From Clostridium sp. (GTDB lineage Bacteria; Bacillota; Clostridia; Clostridiales; Clostridiaceae), in assembly GCA_012511315.1 (NCBI GenBank), contig JAAZGI010000304.1:1-13431 (forward strand): a DNA stretch of 13,431 nt, given 5' to 3'. Position numbers and translations under genes: made by a program. Of the stretch, positions 1 to 6,227 are shown in pieces; within the stretch, counting starts at the first letter, position 1; every line of letters begins with the position of its first letter. A model generated the notes under the pieces. The model saw only the letters and a program-made list of their open reading frames with translations. It ran no database searches and was not told the DNA's origin.

Positions 1-1023
1 AAAATTCCCTACAAGATTCACTCAGCAGTCAGTTTTATTGATGTTATTTTAGAGGTGCTTGAGCGCGATCCTATAAAGGGATTATTAATTCTTGATGCTC
101 AGGATCTTGGCCGAAAGGGCATCACAGGTGAAACAGACACAATATTGACTCAAGTTTATAATAAGCGAATTGCATCAGAGGTAAAATTAGCTTTGACTGA
201 CTACTTAGATGATGAAACAGAAATCATCTATATTAGAAATGCTGGAATAGGTGGGGAGGAATTAATTCGCAGAATTCCTCTTTGGGCACTGGACCGTCAG
301 GATGACATCGATCATTTGACATCAGTTTTTATTGAAGCTGACGCAGTAAAACCAGGATTTAATGATTTCCGGCGAACCATCAGCACACTACGAGAACCAG
401 GTGGTTGCCCATGGGATCGGGAGCAGACTCATGAATCCCTTCGTCGCTACCTAATTGAAGAGGCCTATGAAGCCGCAGATGCGATTACGGAAGGTGAGAT
501 GGATGATGTGCGGGAGGAACTGGGAGATGTGCTACTTCAAGTTGTTCTCCATTCTCGAATAGCTGAGGAAAATGGAGACTTTACTATTCAAGATGTCATT
601 CGAACAGTTAACGAAAAAATGATTACAAGACATCCCCATGTATTTTCCAATCTTGAAGTGGATGATACAAAAGAAGTGCTTTACAACTGGGAAAAGATTA
701 AAAAAACTGAAAAAGGTGAAATGAGCTTAGCTGAAAAACTTGAAAAACTGCCACGTTCAGTTCCAGCTACGATGCGAGCTCAGGAGGTCATAAAAAAGGC
801 GAAAAGCTATGGCTATGCTAGTCGCTCGACTAAGGAATTAATCAAACAATTGACGGATCTTTTAAAGGATGAAGCATTAAACGAAGAAAAAAAGCTGGCA
901 GATGTCCTGTTTTATACGGTTCTTTTAGTGGATGCCTATGGATTTCAAGCGGAAAGTTCTTTGAGTGAACGAGTGGATTATGAAATAAAACAACTCGTGA
1001 TAATAGACGAAAAGTTAAAATAG
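1..1023 (+). CDS. mazG: Tetrapyrrole methylase/MazG fusion protein (YabN type), 5' end missing
   Basis: The reading frame is open from base 1, so the true start lies upstream; the GTG at 55 is internal. The 340 visible residues begin with the end of an SAM-dependent tetrapyrrole methylase-like domain (HSAVSFIDVIL, then RDPIKGLLILDAQDL), as in Bacillus YabN. A MazG nucleoside triphosphate pyrophosphohydrolase domain follows at about visible residues 120-215, with CPWDREQTH, EEAYEA and EELGD. The acidic residues of EEAYE and EELGD bind the Mg ions needed to hydrolyse NTPs to NMP and PPi. MazG enzymes are thought to clean aberrant nucleotides from the pool. A second, C-terminal MazG-like helix pair (KKLADVLFYTVLL) has lost the EELGD acidic pair and is probably structural. 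It is the first gene of the conserved mazG-HU-rqcP-divIC cluster. Family assignment is secure; the physiological substrate is not known. Confidence 0.93.
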   Translation, partial: KIPYKIHSAVSFIDVILEVLERDPIKGLLILDAQDLGRKGITGETDTILTQVYNKRIASEVKLALTDYLDDETEIIYIRNAGIGGEELIRRIPLWALDRQDDIDHLTSVFIEADAVKPGFNDFRRTISTLREPGGCPWDREQTHESLRRYLIEEAYEAADAITEGEMDDVREELGDVLLQVVLHSRIAEENGDFTIQDVIRTVNEKMITRHPHVFSNLEVDDTKEVLYNWEKIKKTEKGEMSLAEKLEKLPRSVPATMRAQEVIKKAKSYGYASRSTKELIKQLTDLLKDEALNEEKKLADVLFYTVLLVDAYGFQAESSLSERVDYEIKQLVIIDEKLK

Positions 1024-1177
1024 TTGCTAAAAGGTGGCGTAAAGCCCATGGTTGTGGGATTCATTTGTTAATTATCTGTGAAAAATGAAGTATTTCATGG
1101 ATTTAACTCAGTTTTTGTTACAGAATATGACTATGGTAGAAAGCCTACTATTTGCAATACTCTAAGGAGGGTAATTA

Positions 1178-1453
1178 ATGAATAAAGCAGAATTAATCAC
1201 AAAAATTGCTGAATCCGGCAAGATGACTAAAAAAGAAGCTGAGGTTGCGTTAAACGCATTTAAGGATGCCGTTATGGGCGCGCTTGCAGAAGGTGAAAAA
1301 GTACAGTTGGTTGGCTTTGGAACATTTGAAGTCAGAGAAAGAGCTGCTAGAGAAGGAAGAAACCCAAGAACTAAGGAAGTAATCCAGATCCCTGCATCTA
1401 AAGTTCCAGTATTCAAACCGGGTAAAGACTTCAAGGATTTAGTCAATAAATAA
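1178..1453 (+). CDS. hup: HU family DNA-binding protein
   Basis: This 91-residue protein has the full normal length of HU, the histone-like homodimer that bends DNA and compacts the nucleoid. The N-terminal helices (MNKAELITKIAE) form the dimer body. GFGTF at residues 46-50 and GRNPRTKE at 60-67 belong to the HU signature, and the arm contains the conserved proline in RNPRT that inserts into the minor groove. The ATG is preceded by a very strong site (AAGGAGGG at about 1163-1170). It lies between mazG and rqcP as in many Clostridia. A perfect hairpin terminator follows 22 bases after the stop, so it is probably transcribed separately and strongly. No clear promoter was found in the 154 bases upstream. 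Confidence 0.97.
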   Translation: MNKAELITKIAESGKMTKKEAEVALNAFKDAVMGALAEGEKVQLVGFGTFEVRERAAREGRNPRTKEVIQIPASKVPVFKPGKDFKDLVNK

Positions 1454-1474
1454 GCTGAAAATCAGAATAGAAAC

Positions 1475-1509
1475 AAGCAAAAGCTCCCAATTGGGAGCTT
1501 TTGCTTTTT
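1475..1509 (+). terminator. Rho-independent terminator of the HU gene
   Basis: AAGCAAAAGCTCCCAA (1475-1490) is directly followed by its exact reverse complement (1491-1506), then TTTTT. The stem is long, with an AATT turn. It is nearly symmetrical, but with no gene entering from the right its main job is to end the HU transcript. Confidence 0.93.
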
Positions 1510-1524
1510 AATTTAATCTCTTAA

Positions 1525-1533
1525 TGGTATAAT
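1525..1533 (+). promoter_or_regulatory. Extended -10 promoter for rqcP
   Basis: TGGTATAAT matches an extended -10 element (TGnTATAAT) exactly. It lies 35 bases before the rqcP ATG and just after the HU terminator, where a new promoter is needed. No good -35 is seen, only a run of T, which is acceptable for extended -10 promoters. Confidence 0.55.
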
Positions 1534-1567
1534 TCAACCTATATTGAAAATTTGAAAAGAGGTAGTC

Positions 1568-1825
1568 ATGCGATTAGATAAGTTTCTGAAAGTATCCCGC
1601 CTAATTAAACGAAGACCAGTAGCCAAAGAAGCTTGCGATACAGGCAGGGTTACAATTAATGGTAAAGTTTCTAAAGCCGGAGCGGAAGTTAAGGTTGACG
1701 ATATCATTGAAATTGAATATGCCTCCAAGAAGGTAAGAGCTAGAGTTCTTGAAATTCGTCAAACTGTGCGTAAGGATGAGGCGGTTAGTCTGTATGAAAT
1801 CTTGGAAGGGGCTGTAATCGAATAG
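1568..1825 (+). CDS. rqcP: RqcP-like S4 domain RNA-binding protein (YabO/Hsp15 family)
   Basis: This 85-residue protein is almost entirely an S4 RNA-binding domain: MRLDKFLKVSRLIKRR, then ACDTGRVTINGK and VKVDDIIEIEY. In Bacillus the YabO/RqcP protein works with RqcH on stalled 50S subunits to add C-terminal alanine tails in ribosome quality control. Length and sequence fit that family well. AGAGG at 1556-1561 is the ribosome binding site. In spore formers yabP and yabQ follow; here the next gene is the DivIC-like one after an 87-base gap with no coding remnant visible. Identification rests on sequence pattern and on synteny. Confidence 0.93.
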   Translation: MRLDKFLKVSRLIKRRPVAKEACDTGRVTINGKVSKAGAEVKVDDIIEIEYASKKVRARVLEIRQTVRKDEAVSLYEILEGAVIE

Positions 1826-1912
1826 CCCAATAAAATGTGTCGGAAATTCTAATAATAGAAATCATAATCTTGATTAAAGCTGGTTTATAATACGATTAAG
1901 TGAGGAGAATCA

Positions 1913-2257
1913 ATGAAAAAAAAACACCTCAAAAATATTTTGTTGGTACTTTTAGCCTTTCTTGCTCTATTCCAGTTTGCCAATCAGCGAGCGACCATGG
2001 ATCGAATCAATCAAAAGCAGGATGAACAGCTAAAGGTTTTGGAGAAAGTCCAAGAAGAAAATAAAAAATTGCTGGAAGAAGTCAACAATCTCAATTCTAC
2101 TGAATACATCGAACAACAAGCCAGAGAACGGCTGGAAATGATTAAACCCAATGAAATTCCAGTTGTTGATGTCCCAGGCGCAACAAAAGTGCCGGATTCA
2201 TCCAAGGAAGATCCCGGACAAACATCGCCCAACACTAATACAAGTTTAACCCCATAA
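1913..2257 (+). CDS. divIC: DivIC/FtsB-like septum formation initiator
   Basis: This 114-residue membrane protein has the usual bitopic layout. It has a short basic N-terminus (MKKKHLK), one membrane helix at about residues 9-25, a coiled coil rich in Q, E, K and L at about 33-67, and then the family motif YIEQQARERLEMIKPNEIPV. These small proteins join FtsL/DivIB (FtsQ) in the divisome and help trigger septal peptidoglycan synthesis. The C-terminal tail (about 92-114) is rich in Pro, Ser and Thr and looks disordered. TGAGGAGAA upstream is a good ribosome binding site. A TATAAT at 1886-1891 has no -35 at the right distance, so the promoter is uncertain. DivIC and FtsB names are used interchangeably for this family in Clostridia. 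Confidence 0.9.
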   Translation: MKKKHLKNILLVLLAFLALFQFANQRATMDRINQKQDEQLKVLEKVQEENKKLLEEVNNLNSTEYIEQQARERLEMIKPNEIPVVDVPGATKVPDSSKEDPGQTSPNTNTSLTP

Positions 2258-2294
2258 CAATCATAGCGGGTTCAAGGAGGAATCTTTAATTAAT

Positions 2295-2798
2295 ATGGCA
2301 ATTGAAGCAGGAGCCATTCTAGAAGGTAAGATTATTAATATTACAAACTTTGGAGCATTCGTCGAGGTGGATGGGAAAACAGGTCTAGTCCATATCTCGG
2401 AAATTGCGGATACTTATGTTAAGGACATCCGGGACTTTTTACAGGAAGGTGATACCATCCAAGTCAAGGTTCTTAAAGTGGAATCTGACGGGAAAATGAG
2501 TCTTTCAGTGAAACAAGCTAACCCTGAAATGAAAGCTAGAGAAGGAACTGCCTCACAGGAGGAGTCTTCTGGTCGCGAAAGAAATTTCGATGATAAGCCT
2601 CGAACTGAAAAGAAAGCTTATAACCGCCCACCGCAGAATGATGAATGGTCTGGGAACCCACGGCCGAAACCTTTGGAGAAAGGTTCTCAGTCTTTTGAAG
2701 ATATGATGACACGCTTTCAAAAGGATTCAGAAGAAAAAGTGGCAGAGTTTAAAAGACGATCAGAAGCTGGTGGCAACATTAAGCGGAGAAAAAGTTAG
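2295..2798 (+). CDS. S1 domain RNA-binding protein (YabR/CvfD-like)
   Basis: The first 75 residues of this 167-residue protein form one S1 RNA-binding domain (GKIINITNFGAFVEV, GLVHISEIAD, VKVLKVESDGKMSLSVK). The rest is a charged, low-complexity tail ending in a conserved-looking segment (SFEDMMTRFQKDSEEK) and a basic end (KRRKS), as in clostridial proteins of this locus. Relatives such as YabR and CvfD (general stress protein 13) bind ribosomes or mRNA and act in stress-related translational control. The perfect AGGAGG at 2275-2280 is 14 bases before this ATG, longer than usual. An in-frame ATT at 2289 would be better spaced but is a very rare start. The ATG is preferred because the S1 domain begins right after it. 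Confidence 0.9.
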   Translation: MAIEAGAILEGKIINITNFGAFVEVDGKTGLVHISEIADTYVKDIRDFLQEGDTIQVKVLKVESDGKMSLSVKQANPEMKAREGTASQEESSGRERNFDDKPRTEKKAYNRPPQNDEWSGNPRPKPLEKGSQSFEDMMTRFQKDSEEKVAEFKRRSEAGGNIKRRKS

Positions 2799-3073
2799 GT
2801 CTCAAATCGGATCACGGTATTAATAAAGATGGGTGTGGCATATGAAAAAGAGGCTACACCCCTGACTAACGCTTCTTTACAATTTAAAATTATATGATAA
2901 AGAAGGTTAAGACAAAGAAGTTAAAATGGAGAAAAGAGGGATTGAAACTGAAAGCTTTTTATAGGATGGAACTTGAATCAATGTAATCCATGCTTGTTTT
3001 AGATGAATTAGGAAAGAGCAGTCGAAAGGCAAAAAAAGAATCCAAAACAGCTTAAACTATGAAAAGAAAACTG
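2799..3073. other. Intergenic spacer with two hairpins, no gene
   Basis: No reading frame with a credible start was found. GGGTGTGGC (2831-2839) can pair with GCTACACCC (2853-2861), a 9-bp stem with one G-U pair but no following U-run. CTTCTTTA (2872-2879) can pair with TAAAGAAG (2898-2905). Either might end the S1 gene transcript, but neither is a textbook terminator. In Bacillus, tRNA genes and then spoIIE follow at this point; the tRNAs are here and spoIIE is not. Confidence 0.5.
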
Positions 3074-3102
3074 TTGACAATATGATTCTACTACCATATA
3101 AT
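3074..3102 (+). promoter_or_regulatory. Promoter of the tRNA-Met/tRNA-Leu unit
   Basis: TTGACA at 3074-3079 and TATAAT at 3097-3102 are both perfect sigma-A hexamers with a 17-base spacer, which fits a strongly expressed stable RNA. Transcription should start near 3109, about 27 bases before the tRNA. Confidence 0.92.
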
Positions 3103-3135
3103 AAACATTGTCGCTATGGAGACGCATCTTAATAA

Positions 3136-3212
3136 GGCGGAATAGCTCAGCTGGCTAGAGCATTCGGTTCATACCCGAAGGGTCGTAGGTTCAAGTCCTA
3201 TTTCCGCTACCA
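3136..3212 (+). tRNA. Elongator tRNA-Met (CAT), CCA encoded
   Basis: The 77-base gene folds into a full cloverleaf. The acceptor GGCGGAA pairs with TTCCGCT including a G1-U72 pair, as in Bacillus elongator tRNA-Met. The D arm is AGCTCAGCTGGCTAGAGC, the anticodon loop TTCATAC carries CAT, and the T loop is TTCAAGT. CCA is encoded. An Ile tRNA with a modified CAT anticodon is an alternative, but the sequence is closest to elongator Met. Confidence 0.95.
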
Positions 3213-3217
3213 CAACT

Positions 3218-3306
3218 GCTGGAGTGGCGAAATTGGTAGACGCACAGGACTTAAAATCCTGCGGTGGTCAAACACCGTACCGGTTCGATTCCGGTCTTCA
3301 GCACCA
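3218..3306 (+). tRNA. tRNA-Leu (TAA), CCA encoded
   Basis: This 89-base class II tRNA has a long variable arm (GGTGGTCAAACACC). The acceptor GCTGGAG pairs with CTTCAGC, and the anticodon stem CAGGA/TCCTG encloses CTTAAAA with anticodon TAA. The T loop is TTCGATT, and CCA is encoded. It starts 5 bases after the Met tRNA and shares its promoter and terminator. Confidence 0.96.
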
Positions 3307-3319
3307 TTTTATTTTTATG

Positions 3320-3345
3320 AAAAGATACCATAAGGTATCTTTTTC
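3320..3345 (+). terminator. Terminator of the tRNA-Met/tRNA-Leu unit
   Basis: AAAAGATACC (3320-3329), loop ATAA and GGTATCTTTT (3334-3343) form a 10-bp stem running into a T-rich tract, 13 bases after the tRNA-Leu CCA end. Confidence 0.9.
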
Positions 3346-3461
3346 ATTTTAAATCCTTAAATGGGAATCTTTCAAATGCTAAAGATTGTTTAAAAGCTAA
3401 GCATTTTCTGGTCAGGCTGCTTGAATTCAGTACTGGTCAAAAAAGAAACTTGATATAAAAC

Positions 3462-3490
3462 TTGACAAACTATAGGATTCAGGTTATTAT
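3462..3490 (+). promoter_or_regulatory. Promoter of the initiator tRNA
   Basis: TTGACA (3462-3467) and TATTAT (3485-3490) are separated by 17 bases. The expected start near 3497 leaves a leader of about 33 bases before the tRNA. Confidence 0.88.
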
Positions 3491-3529
3491 ATATAAGTAG
3501 TCCAAATGAGGACGACATAAATTCAATAA

Positions 3530-3604
<75 letters not shown>

Positions 3605-3606
3605 TA

Positions 3607-3646
3607 AAAAGTCGATATCATCTTGATATCGACTTTTACTTTTTTG
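3607..3646 (+). terminator. Terminator of the initiator tRNA
   Basis: AAAAGTCGATATCA (3607-3620) and TGATATCGACTTTT (3624-3637) are perfect complements around TCT, followed by ACTTTTTTG. It begins three bases after the CCA end. Confidence 0.94.
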
Positions 3647-4011
3647 TGCAGAGAATACTCTGTTGATAGAGTTGGAATGAATGCGAGCAAAATCGAAGCC
3701 TGTATCAAGAATTAATGACATGAAGAAAAATTAGCAGATGAAAATAGCATATAAGGATTTATAGACCCTTTTAGGGGTGAGCCGGTCGAAAAGTCCAAGA
3801 AATAGGCTGCTTTAACAGCTAGTAGGAAAAAAGAGCGGCTGTCGGTCCCTTCACGCGCTCTCATGAGCAGAGTCCTTAAAAAGCCTGATCAAGGAATTTG
3901 AGCGGAAATGAATTTCCACTCAAATTAAACCCTTAAAACTTATCGAGAATTTACTCGGTGAATAATTTGGGTTATAAATGAATTTAAAAAAGGCTTTCAA
4001 GATAGATAGAA
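3647..4011. other. Hairpin-rich non-coding stretch, upstream half
   Basis: Stops are dense in all frames and no start with a ribosome binding site leads to a credible protein. Inverted repeats seen are ACCC/GGGT (3765-3768/3775-3778), GCTG/CAGC (3806-3809/3816-3819), GAGCG/CGCTC (3833-3837/3856-3860), a competing GCTC/GAGC (3857-3860/3865-3868), and the long hairpin listed separately. No resemblance to RNase P RNA, tmRNA, SRP RNA or a T-box was found. It could be a structured RNA or the eroded remains of lost genes. Confidence 0.5.
3895..3926. repeat. Long imperfect hairpin, not a terminator
   Basis: AATTTGAG (3895-3902) pairs with CTCAAATT (3919-3926), and inside it GGAAA (3904-3908) pairs with TTTCC (3913-3917) around TGAA. 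The only defect is one C/A mismatch. There is no T-run directly after it on either strand. Confidence 0.75.
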
Positions 4012-4040
4012 TTGTGACTTTACTTTATAATAGATATAAT
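4012..4040 (+). promoter_or_regulatory. Strong promoter inside the non-coding block
   Basis: TTGTGA (4012-4017) and a perfect TATAAT (4035-4040) are 17 bases apart. A second TATAAT lies at 4026-4031. The expected start is near 4046-4048, at the left arm of the structure at 4045-4152. The nearest gene downstream is the CapA-like lipoprotein at 4465, so this may produce its long leader or a separate small RNA. Confidence 0.7.
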
Positions 4041-4044
4041 TGAG

Positions 4045-4152
4045 CTTGAAAGTAGTTTAGGAGAACTTAGAATAAAGACTAAGTACCTAACATGAAGTTA
4101 TGCTTGAATCTTCAACGAAGGAACTAATAATTGTACTCGCCTTACTTTCAAG
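4045..4152 (+). ncRNA. Candidate structured RNA, unknown family
   Basis: CTTGAAAGTA (4045-4054) is the exact complement of TACTTTCAAG (4143-4152) and would close the molecule. Inside, one arm is TTAGG/CCTAA (4057-4061/4086-4090) stacked on ACTTAG/CTAAGT (4065-4070/4079-4084). A second arm is AGTTAT/ATAATT (4096-4101/4127-4132, one G-U) enclosing CTTC/GAAG (4110-4113/4117-4120). The result is a three-way-junction shape directly behind a strong promoter. No known riboswitch or 6S RNA consensus was recognised. In AT-rich DNA some of these helices can arise by chance. A 110-base mobile inverted-repeat element is an alternative. Confidence 0.4.
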
Positions 4153-4464
4153 ACGCTCACTAACTGTAGTCAATTAAAAAGATGAGAAGGTTATGGCAAG
4201 GTTTAGGACATGCTAGGATAGATGAGCTTGAGCTCAGCGAGTTCTTGCTAAAGCAGTGAATTTAGCGTAATGTTGCATCGAGGTGCTTTATAAAATTACG
4301 GTGTTTAATAGAAATAACTAAAAAGCAATAAAACCTTGATCGAGAAAGAAAAAAATAAAATACTACGAGAGGTTATAGTTTCAAAAGGATAACGATTAAA
4401 GATTTAGAGTCGATGAAGTAACAAGACTTTAAAAGTACCATGAATATTTATGAAGGAGTAAAAT
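4153..4464 (+). other. Non-coding stretch before the CapA-like gene, possible leader
   Basis: No gene is visible. Three small hairpins follow one another: TGAGC/GCTCA around TTGA (4223-4236), GCTAAA/TTTAGC (4247-4252/4261-4266), and CGTAAT/ATTACG (4266-4271/4295-4300) enclosing GCAT/GTGC. If the promoter at 4012-4040 drives the lipoprotein gene, this is part of a leader of roughly 415 bases. No terminator with a T-run interrupts it. Confidence 0.45.
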
Positions 4465-5799
4465 ATGTTTAAAAAAATAACATCAACATTGATGTTAGCA
4501 TCGATGATTCTACTTTCCAGCTGCCAATTGAATACGGAAGCGGAGATTACAAATGCCCAATCCACTTCTCTTTCTCAGACCACTATAGGAGAGGACGTTT
4601 TAGAGAAGACAGACACCAAGGAAATCTCTACAGATCCGACAAACACAAAAACTGAGATGGGCGAAGAGCCGGCTACAACAACGTCAGGCGACTCAGTGAC
4701 TTTAGAAGGAAATAGTGCGGATGAAGAGGCGGATTCGCCTTTAGCAGACTCAGAGCTTACCCTGATAGCTTCTGGGGATGTGCTTAGTCACATCACAAAT
4801 ACACAAGCAGCTAAAAAGGCTGATGGCAGCTACGATTTTTGGCCGCAAATGGCAGAGATAGAAGGGCTTCTCTCGGACGGGGATTATACTTTAGTAAATT
4901 TAGAATCGCCTATAGCAGGAGAAAAGTTTGGTTATCGGGGTTTTCCAAAGTTTAATGCTCCAGTTAACTTGGGCTTTACTTTGAAAAAACTAGGAGTAGA
5001 TTTGGCAATCACCTCAAATAATCATGCCATGGATAACGGTTTTGAGGGGTTGAAACAAAATCTTGATAACTTGGATCGAATTGGATTGGAACATACGGGG
5101 ACCTATCGAACTCAAGAAGAAGCGGATGAAGTTTTTGTCAAAGAAATCAATGGTATTAAAATTGGATTTATAGCGACAAGCTATGGCACGAACAATATTC
5201 CGGTGCCCAATGATTTTGCTGTGGATTTAAATTCAAAGAAACTAATTCGAAAAAAGATTGCTCAAGCCAGAGAAGAAGGGGCAGAAATAATCGTCCATCA
5301 TATTCACTGGGGTCGAGAGTATACAGAATATCCTTCACAGTACCAAATGGACTATTATGGCATTATGACAGAAGAAGGTGTTGATGTAATAGTCGGAAGC
5401 CATCCTCATCGCTTACAACCCATGGAAATGCGAAAAATTACCCATGAAGGCAGAACGAAAAACCAGGCAGTGATTTGGTCCACTGGTAATATGTGGCAAG
5501 GTCAAAAGAAAAAGCGTGATTTTGTTAATTTGGGTAGTGTCTTCCGAATAGAAATTGAACGCAAGGATGGTGTAGCTCAAGTAAAAGACCTTGATTACGA
5601 CTCAATTTATATTCTGCGCTGGCAAGTGGATGGAAAAGAGCAGTATAAAGTGATTCCACACAGTGATATGGATCTTTATAAAGAACAGTTTCCAAACACC
5701 TATGACACCATGAAAAAAGAGTTCGAGTGGGGTGAAAAAACCCTGAACAATACAGTTGATGTGATTTACTCTGATGGTACACGACCGAAACAACCTTAA
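4465..5799 (+). CDS. CapA/PgsA-family lipoprotein (poly-gamma-glutamate synthesis-type metallophosphatase fold)
   Basis: The 444-residue protein starts with a lipoprotein signal (KKITSTLMLASMILLSSC; lipobox LSSC, Cys20), so it should be anchored to the outer face of the membrane. Residues about 21-95 are a Thr/Ser/Glu-rich flexible linker. The CapA domain (about 97-370) shows the calcineurin-like metal-site motifs in order: GD at 104-105, NLE at 145-147, SNNH at 184-187, HIHWG at 279-283 and GSHPH at 311-315. PgsA/CapA proteins act in synthesis, release or anchoring of poly-gamma-glutamate capsule, but many members have no proven role. No pgsB or pgsC partners are next to it, so a capsule function is only inferred. 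AAGGAG at 4453-4458 is the ribosome binding site, and the gene ends at a strong terminator. Confidence 0.9.
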   Translation: MFKKITSTLMLASMILLSSCQLNTEAEITNAQSTSLSQTTIGEDVLEKTDTKEISTDPTNTKTEMGEEPATTTSGDSVTLEGNSADEEADSPLADSELTLIASGDVLSHITNTQAAKKADGSYDFWPQMAEIEGLLSDGDYTLVNLESPIAGEKFGYRGFPKFNAPVNLGFTLKKLGVDLAITSNNHAMDNGFEGLKQNLDNLDRIGLEHTGTYRTQEEADEVFVKEINGIKIGFIATSYGTNNIPVPNDFAVDLNSKKLIRKKIAQAREEGAEIIVHHIHWGREYTEYPSQYQMDYYGIMTEEGVDVIVGSHPHRLQPMEMRKITHEGRTKNQAVIWSTGNMWQGQKKKRDFVNLGSVFRIEIERKDGVAQVKDLDYDSIYILRWQVDGKEQYKVIPHSDMDLYKEQFPNTYDTMKKEFEWGEKTLNNTVDVIYSDGTRPKQP

Positions 5800-5858
5800 A
5801 CCCAGATCAATCATTCAACAGTATAGAAGTAAGTAAAAAGAGTTTCTAAAAACGTTCA

Positions 5859-5885
5859 CAGGCAACTTTAAATAAAAGTTACCTG
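5859..5885. repeat. Hairpin downstream of the CapA-like gene
   Basis: CAGGCAACTTT (5859-5869) pairs with AAAGTTACCTG (5875-5885) with one C/A mismatch. It has no T-run on the plus strand and lies just before the true terminator, so it may protect the mRNA 3' end. Confidence 0.5.
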
Positions 5886-5896
5886 GAATCTAATAT

Positions 5897-5952
5897 GCTC
5901 CCTTTATGAAAAACAGTGAAAAAATACTGTGAATCATGAAGGGAGCTTTTAT
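5897..5952 (+). terminator. Rho-independent terminator of the CapA-like gene
   Basis: GCTCCCTTTATGA (5897-5909) pairs with TCATGAAGGGAGC (5934-5946), including one G-U. The enclosed loop forms an extra ACAGT/ACTGT stem, and TTTTATTT follows. Confidence 0.92.
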
Positions 5953-6227
5953 TTAATATTTCATTTAGAAAACCGCAGTATAATTCAAATGTTTTAAGGG
6001 AAGAATGGATTAGAAAAGTAAAATGCAGTACAAATTCATTTGAGAGTCAAAACAAAAGAATGGGATAAGTCTCTAAAATTGGTTGACAACTCAACTAAAA
6101 TAATGGATGCTTAAAAGGTTCAGTATTTTGGTTACCTGTTTTCTAGCTTAAATTAAGAATCGGGACAATCAAAACAATCGAGCATGAAATTTATTTTGCA
6201 TAAATTGAGTAAAGGAGGAAGGCAAAT
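5953..6227 (+). other. Upstream region of the MarR/ABC operon
   Basis: This is non-coding and should hold the promoter and operator of the regulator-exporter operon. TTGACA occurs at 6083-6088 but no -10 sits at the right distance. TATAAT at 5979-5984 lacks a -35. The palindromes at 6082-6095 and 6147-6157 are reported separately. Confidence 0.4.
6082..6095. promoter_or_regulatory. Candidate MarR operator (inverted repeat)
   Basis: GTTGA-CAAC-TCAAC is a 5-4-5 inverted repeat that overlaps a TTGACA hexamer, 133 bases before the MarR gene. MarR dimers bind short palindromes over the promoters of their own operons, so the position is right, but no family consensus can be checked here. A second palindrome, CTTAA-A-TTAAG, lies at 6147-6157. 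Confidence 0.35.

Noticed and set aside
1870..1891. TTGATT and TATAAT before the DivIC-like gene as a promoter
   Set aside because: The spacer is only 10 bases, too short for a sigma-A promoter.
3647..4464. RNase P RNA, tmRNA, SRP RNA or T-box leader
   Set aside because: None of their conserved sequence motifs was seen on reading the plus strand.
5903..5932. Short frame MKNSEKIL
   Set aside because: It is part of the terminator hairpin and has no ribosome binding site.
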